Below, one piece after another: positions 7,162-8,262 of a stretch of 8,262 nucleotides of DNA. The stretch lies in NCBI GenBank assembly GCA_030049955.1, contig JASIJX010000573.1, positions 1 to 8,262 of the forward strand, read 5' to 3'. The notes beneath the pieces were generated by a model. That model saw only the letters and a list, made by a program, of their open reading frames with translations. It ran no database searches and had not been told where the DNA came from. The position numbers and the translations under genes were made by a program. The stretch comes from Acidobacteriaceae bacterium. GTDB lineage: Bacteria > Acidobacteriota > Terriglobia > Terriglobales > Acidobacteriaceae. Every line of letters starts with the position of its first letter. Position 1 is the stretch's first letter.

Positions 7162-7634
7162 GCTGTCGCCGTCTTTCCTTTGCGCGTTAGCCCGAAGAAT
7201 GCCGGTCCGGACCGTTTGGTTCCAGTAATCACTTTGGCAATTTCTGTCAGACTCCTGTAGGTTTGGTTCCCATACTCGAAGCCTGGTTCAAGTACGGTGA
7301 CTTCGTGCATCTTGCCTTGATATTCTCGGACATAATGCGTCCCAAGTTTGGGCCGCAACATACTCTGGAATTGCTGCGCTCCTCGCTTATGATCTTCCGC
7401 CAATTCACGCAGCTTGCGCGCGGTGGATTCGCGTAGCACGCCGAACGCCTTCTCTTGAATGCGGTAGGCGAGAATTGGGGTCAGCGTTTCTCTGCGTAAG
7501 GCTGGGCAGGGCGTCCCTCCGAACAGATTCCCCCAAAGCTTCTCCAATGCTCTTCTCTTCATGGTTGGTAACTGCGTCAACAGCCGATCGACCGCTTCCT
7601 GCCTCGTCGGTTTTGGATGTGTCACCTGGTTCAT
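7158..7634 (-). CDS. DUF2924 family protein, copy B
   Basis: This is a complete DUF2924 protein of 158 residues, paralogous to the copy at 5548-6003. The N-terminal half is helical and charged (KPTRQEAVDRLLTQLPTM, ALRRETLTPILAYRIQEKAF). The C-terminal half carries the most conserved block (THYVREYQGKMHEVTVLEPG, YRSLTEIAKVITGTKRSGPA), followed by the normal basic tail FFGLTRKGKTATA. The ATG at 7634 is preceded by AAGGAGG about 12 bases upstream, within a small hairpin. The stop overlaps the recombinase start as ATGA. DUF2924 genes recur next to serine recombinases of this type, so it may assist recombination or transmission of the element. No catalytic motif is evident. Confidence 0.92.
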   Translation of the reverse strand: MNQVTHPKPTRQEAVDRLLTQLPTMKRRALEKLWGNLFGGTPCPALRRETLTPILAYRIQEKAFGVLRESTARKLRELAEDHKRGAQQFQSMLRPKLGTHYVREYQGKMHEVTVLEPGFEYGNQTYRSLTEIAKVITGTKRSGPAFFGLTRKGKTATA

Positions 7635-7642
7635 CGCGGGTG

Positions 7643-7693
7643 CTTGCCTCCTTCGGGCAAGTCCATTCCCGCTCTGGCTGCCGGAAGAGTCAA
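7643..7693 (-). promoter_or_regulatory. Conserved leader of DUF2924 copy B with Shine-Dalgarno in a hairpin
   Basis: CTTGCC (7661-7656) pairs with GGCAAG (7648-7643) on the minus strand, with AAGGA of the Shine-Dalgarno in the 7-base loop and GG in the stem. TTGACT (7693-7688) and GGGAAT (7670-7665) are 17 bases apart, matching copy A. The stem bases differ from copy A but the fold is kept. Confidence 0.4.
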
Positions 7694-7792
7694 GCGAACT
7701 CCGCTGCTGAATACTGGCTGCGGAGATGCCGGGAATTTATGAAAAACCGCGGCAATTGCGCTCCATTGTCTAATCAAATGTGTGCGCGGAGA

Positions 7793-7812
7793 ATTGCGAA
7801 TCTCTGGCGAAT
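7793..7812. repeat. 20-bp boundary repeat, copy B
   Basis: This is identical to 6191-6210. It lies 158 bases upstream of the DUF2924 copy B start, much as copy A does for its gene, so both modules have the same outer sequence. It is a candidate element end or recombination site. Confidence 0.7.
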
Positions 7813-8005
7813 AGGGCCTCTTTTCTCTGATTGGCAAGCAGGCGAAACTTGGGTTGACTTCCCGGGGAAAAACGGCACACTTTCACTAACATTCCGTTTG
7901 GCACAAGAAAACCGAGCCCTTCAATCGGACGACGCAATCGCTGACCAGACCCATGCGACTAGGTGACGGGAAAAGGGTAAGGTGCCGGCAGCAAGCTGAA
8001 CAGGC

Positions 8006-8056
8006 GAGTCCCTCCGTACGCGCTGCCCCTACGGGCATTTACGGGCAGGAGGGCTC
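8006..8056 (+). promoter_or_regulatory. Structured leader sequestering a Shine-Dalgarno
   Basis: GAG-T-CCCTCC (8006-8015) can pair with GGAGGG-CTC (8048-8056) as a 9-bp stem with one bulged T. Inside it TGCCC (8024-8028) and GGGCA (8033-8037) form a hairpin with loop CTAC. GGGCA recurs at 8043-8047 because TACGGGCA is tandemly repeated (8030-8037 and 8040-8047), so two alternative folds exist. The stem contains AGGAGGG, 7 bases before TTG at 8061. Confidence 0.4.
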
Positions 8057-8060
8057 CATC

Positions 8061-8262
8061 TTGCGATTCCTCTTAGTGCAGAGCATCGCGCTAGCGCGTC
8101 TGGTGGGCGGAGTTGCCTCTCTGATGGCCCACGTGTATCCCTTCACCGCCCCCGGGTCCCGCACTGATGCGCTGCCTATAGCTGATGGTTTGGCCGGGCA
8201 GCGGGAGTCGGCGATCAGGATAGTGGAGCCTTCATCGAGACGCGAATGTGCATGTCTCTCGA
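8061..8262 (+). CDS. Possible start of an unrecognised gene (runs off the right edge)
   Basis: From TTG at 8061 the frame is open to the window end (67 codons). It starts LRFLLVQSIALARLVGGVAS, a hydrophobic stretch that could be a signal or membrane segment. AGGAGGG lies 7 bases upstream, inside a predicted stem. The residues after about 25 show no family I know and codon use is not clearly biased, so this may be non-coding. The same frame can start earlier at ATG 7953, but without a good ribosome binding site. Confidence 0.22.
   Translation, partial: MRFLLVQSIALARLVGGVASLMAHVYPFTAPGSRTDALPIADGLAGQRESAIRIVEPSSRRECACLS

Larger units (their letters stand above)
5405..7812 (-). mobile_element. 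Decayed, partly duplicated DUF2924 / serine recombinase module
   Basis: The segment contains two modules in the same orientation. The right one has repeat, leader, DUF2924 B and recombinase N-terminal two-thirds. The left one has repeat, leader, DUF2924 A and recombinase C-terminal tail. The boundary proposed here runs from the recombinase tail stop to the outer repeat; true ends are unknown, since no target-site duplication or terminal inverted repeat was found. Confidence 0.6.
7813..8262. other. Right-hand flank without a recognised gene
   Basis: No protein family is recognisable on either strand. On the plus strand a frame is open from an ATG at 7953 to the window end, and within it a TTG at 8061 has a strong Shine-Dalgarno. 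The upstream part (8006-8056) folds well. The stretch could be the 5' part of a gene or of another mobile element that continues past the window. Confidence 0.5.

Noticed and set aside
7631..7837. 68-codon minus-strand frame whose TGA overlaps the ATG of DUF2924 copy B
   Set aside because: The overlap looks like coupling, but the translation has no family match. The equivalent region of copy A does not keep the frame, and the shared part is the 20-bp DNA repeat.
7475..7966. 163-codon plus-strand frame
   Set aside because: It is antisense to DUF2924 copy B and runs through its leader. The minus-strand protein is the conserved one.
1..8262. CRISPR array, tRNA, rRNA
   Set aside because: I saw no regularly spaced long repeats with unique spacers and no tRNA or rRNA signature on either strand by eye.

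Overview
The window looks like a chromosomal segment of an acidobacterium. Two points suggest this. The first is a very large Oar-like TonB-dependent receptor with an N-terminal carboxypeptidase-regulatory-like domain. The second is a divergent membrane-anchored regulator whose N-terminal DNA-binding region has the wording typical of acidobacterial genomes (SHSKRLPNFLRF, LKERTLGIEIFGR, DPIVRV). Base composition is moderately GC-rich. The taxonomic call rests on recalled family resemblance, not on a search.

Left region (1-4443): a divergent gene pair. The minus-strand receptor gene starts at a TTG (2903) behind a perfect AGGAGG and runs off the left edge with 967 codons visible and its C-terminal barrel missing. 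The plus-strand regulator (3205-4443) has a cytoplasmic N-terminal domain, one membrane helix and a probably extracytoplasmic C-terminal domain. The roughly 300 bp between them holds a two-copy imperfect direct repeat (3032-3047 and 3056-3070). It overlaps the -35 of a candidate receptor promoter, so the regulator may control the receptor through it.

Middle (4444-5404): about 960 bp with no convincing gene. It carries a weak hairpin after the regulator, spaced copies of a TTCCCTGTT motif, and a perfect 10-bp-stem hairpin at 5071-5094.

Right region (5405-7812): a decayed, partly duplicated mobile module on the minus strand. Reading in the direction of transcription (right to left) it holds: a 20-bp boundary repeat; DUF2924 copy B; a serine recombinase overlapping it by ATGA, which is frameshifted in an A-run and then cut off after its zinc-ribbon-like segment; a second exact copy of the 20-bp repeat; DUF2924 copy A; and the C-terminal tail of a recombinase fused directly after copy A in another frame. 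The middle part of the recombinase is missing from both. The two DUF2924 copies are clearly diverged, and both keep a leader in which the Shine-Dalgarno lies in or beside a hairpin.

Right edge (7813-8262): no recognised gene. A structured stretch places a strong Shine-Dalgarno inside a stem just before a TTG-initiated frame that is open to the window end. It could be the start of a gene or the edge of another element.
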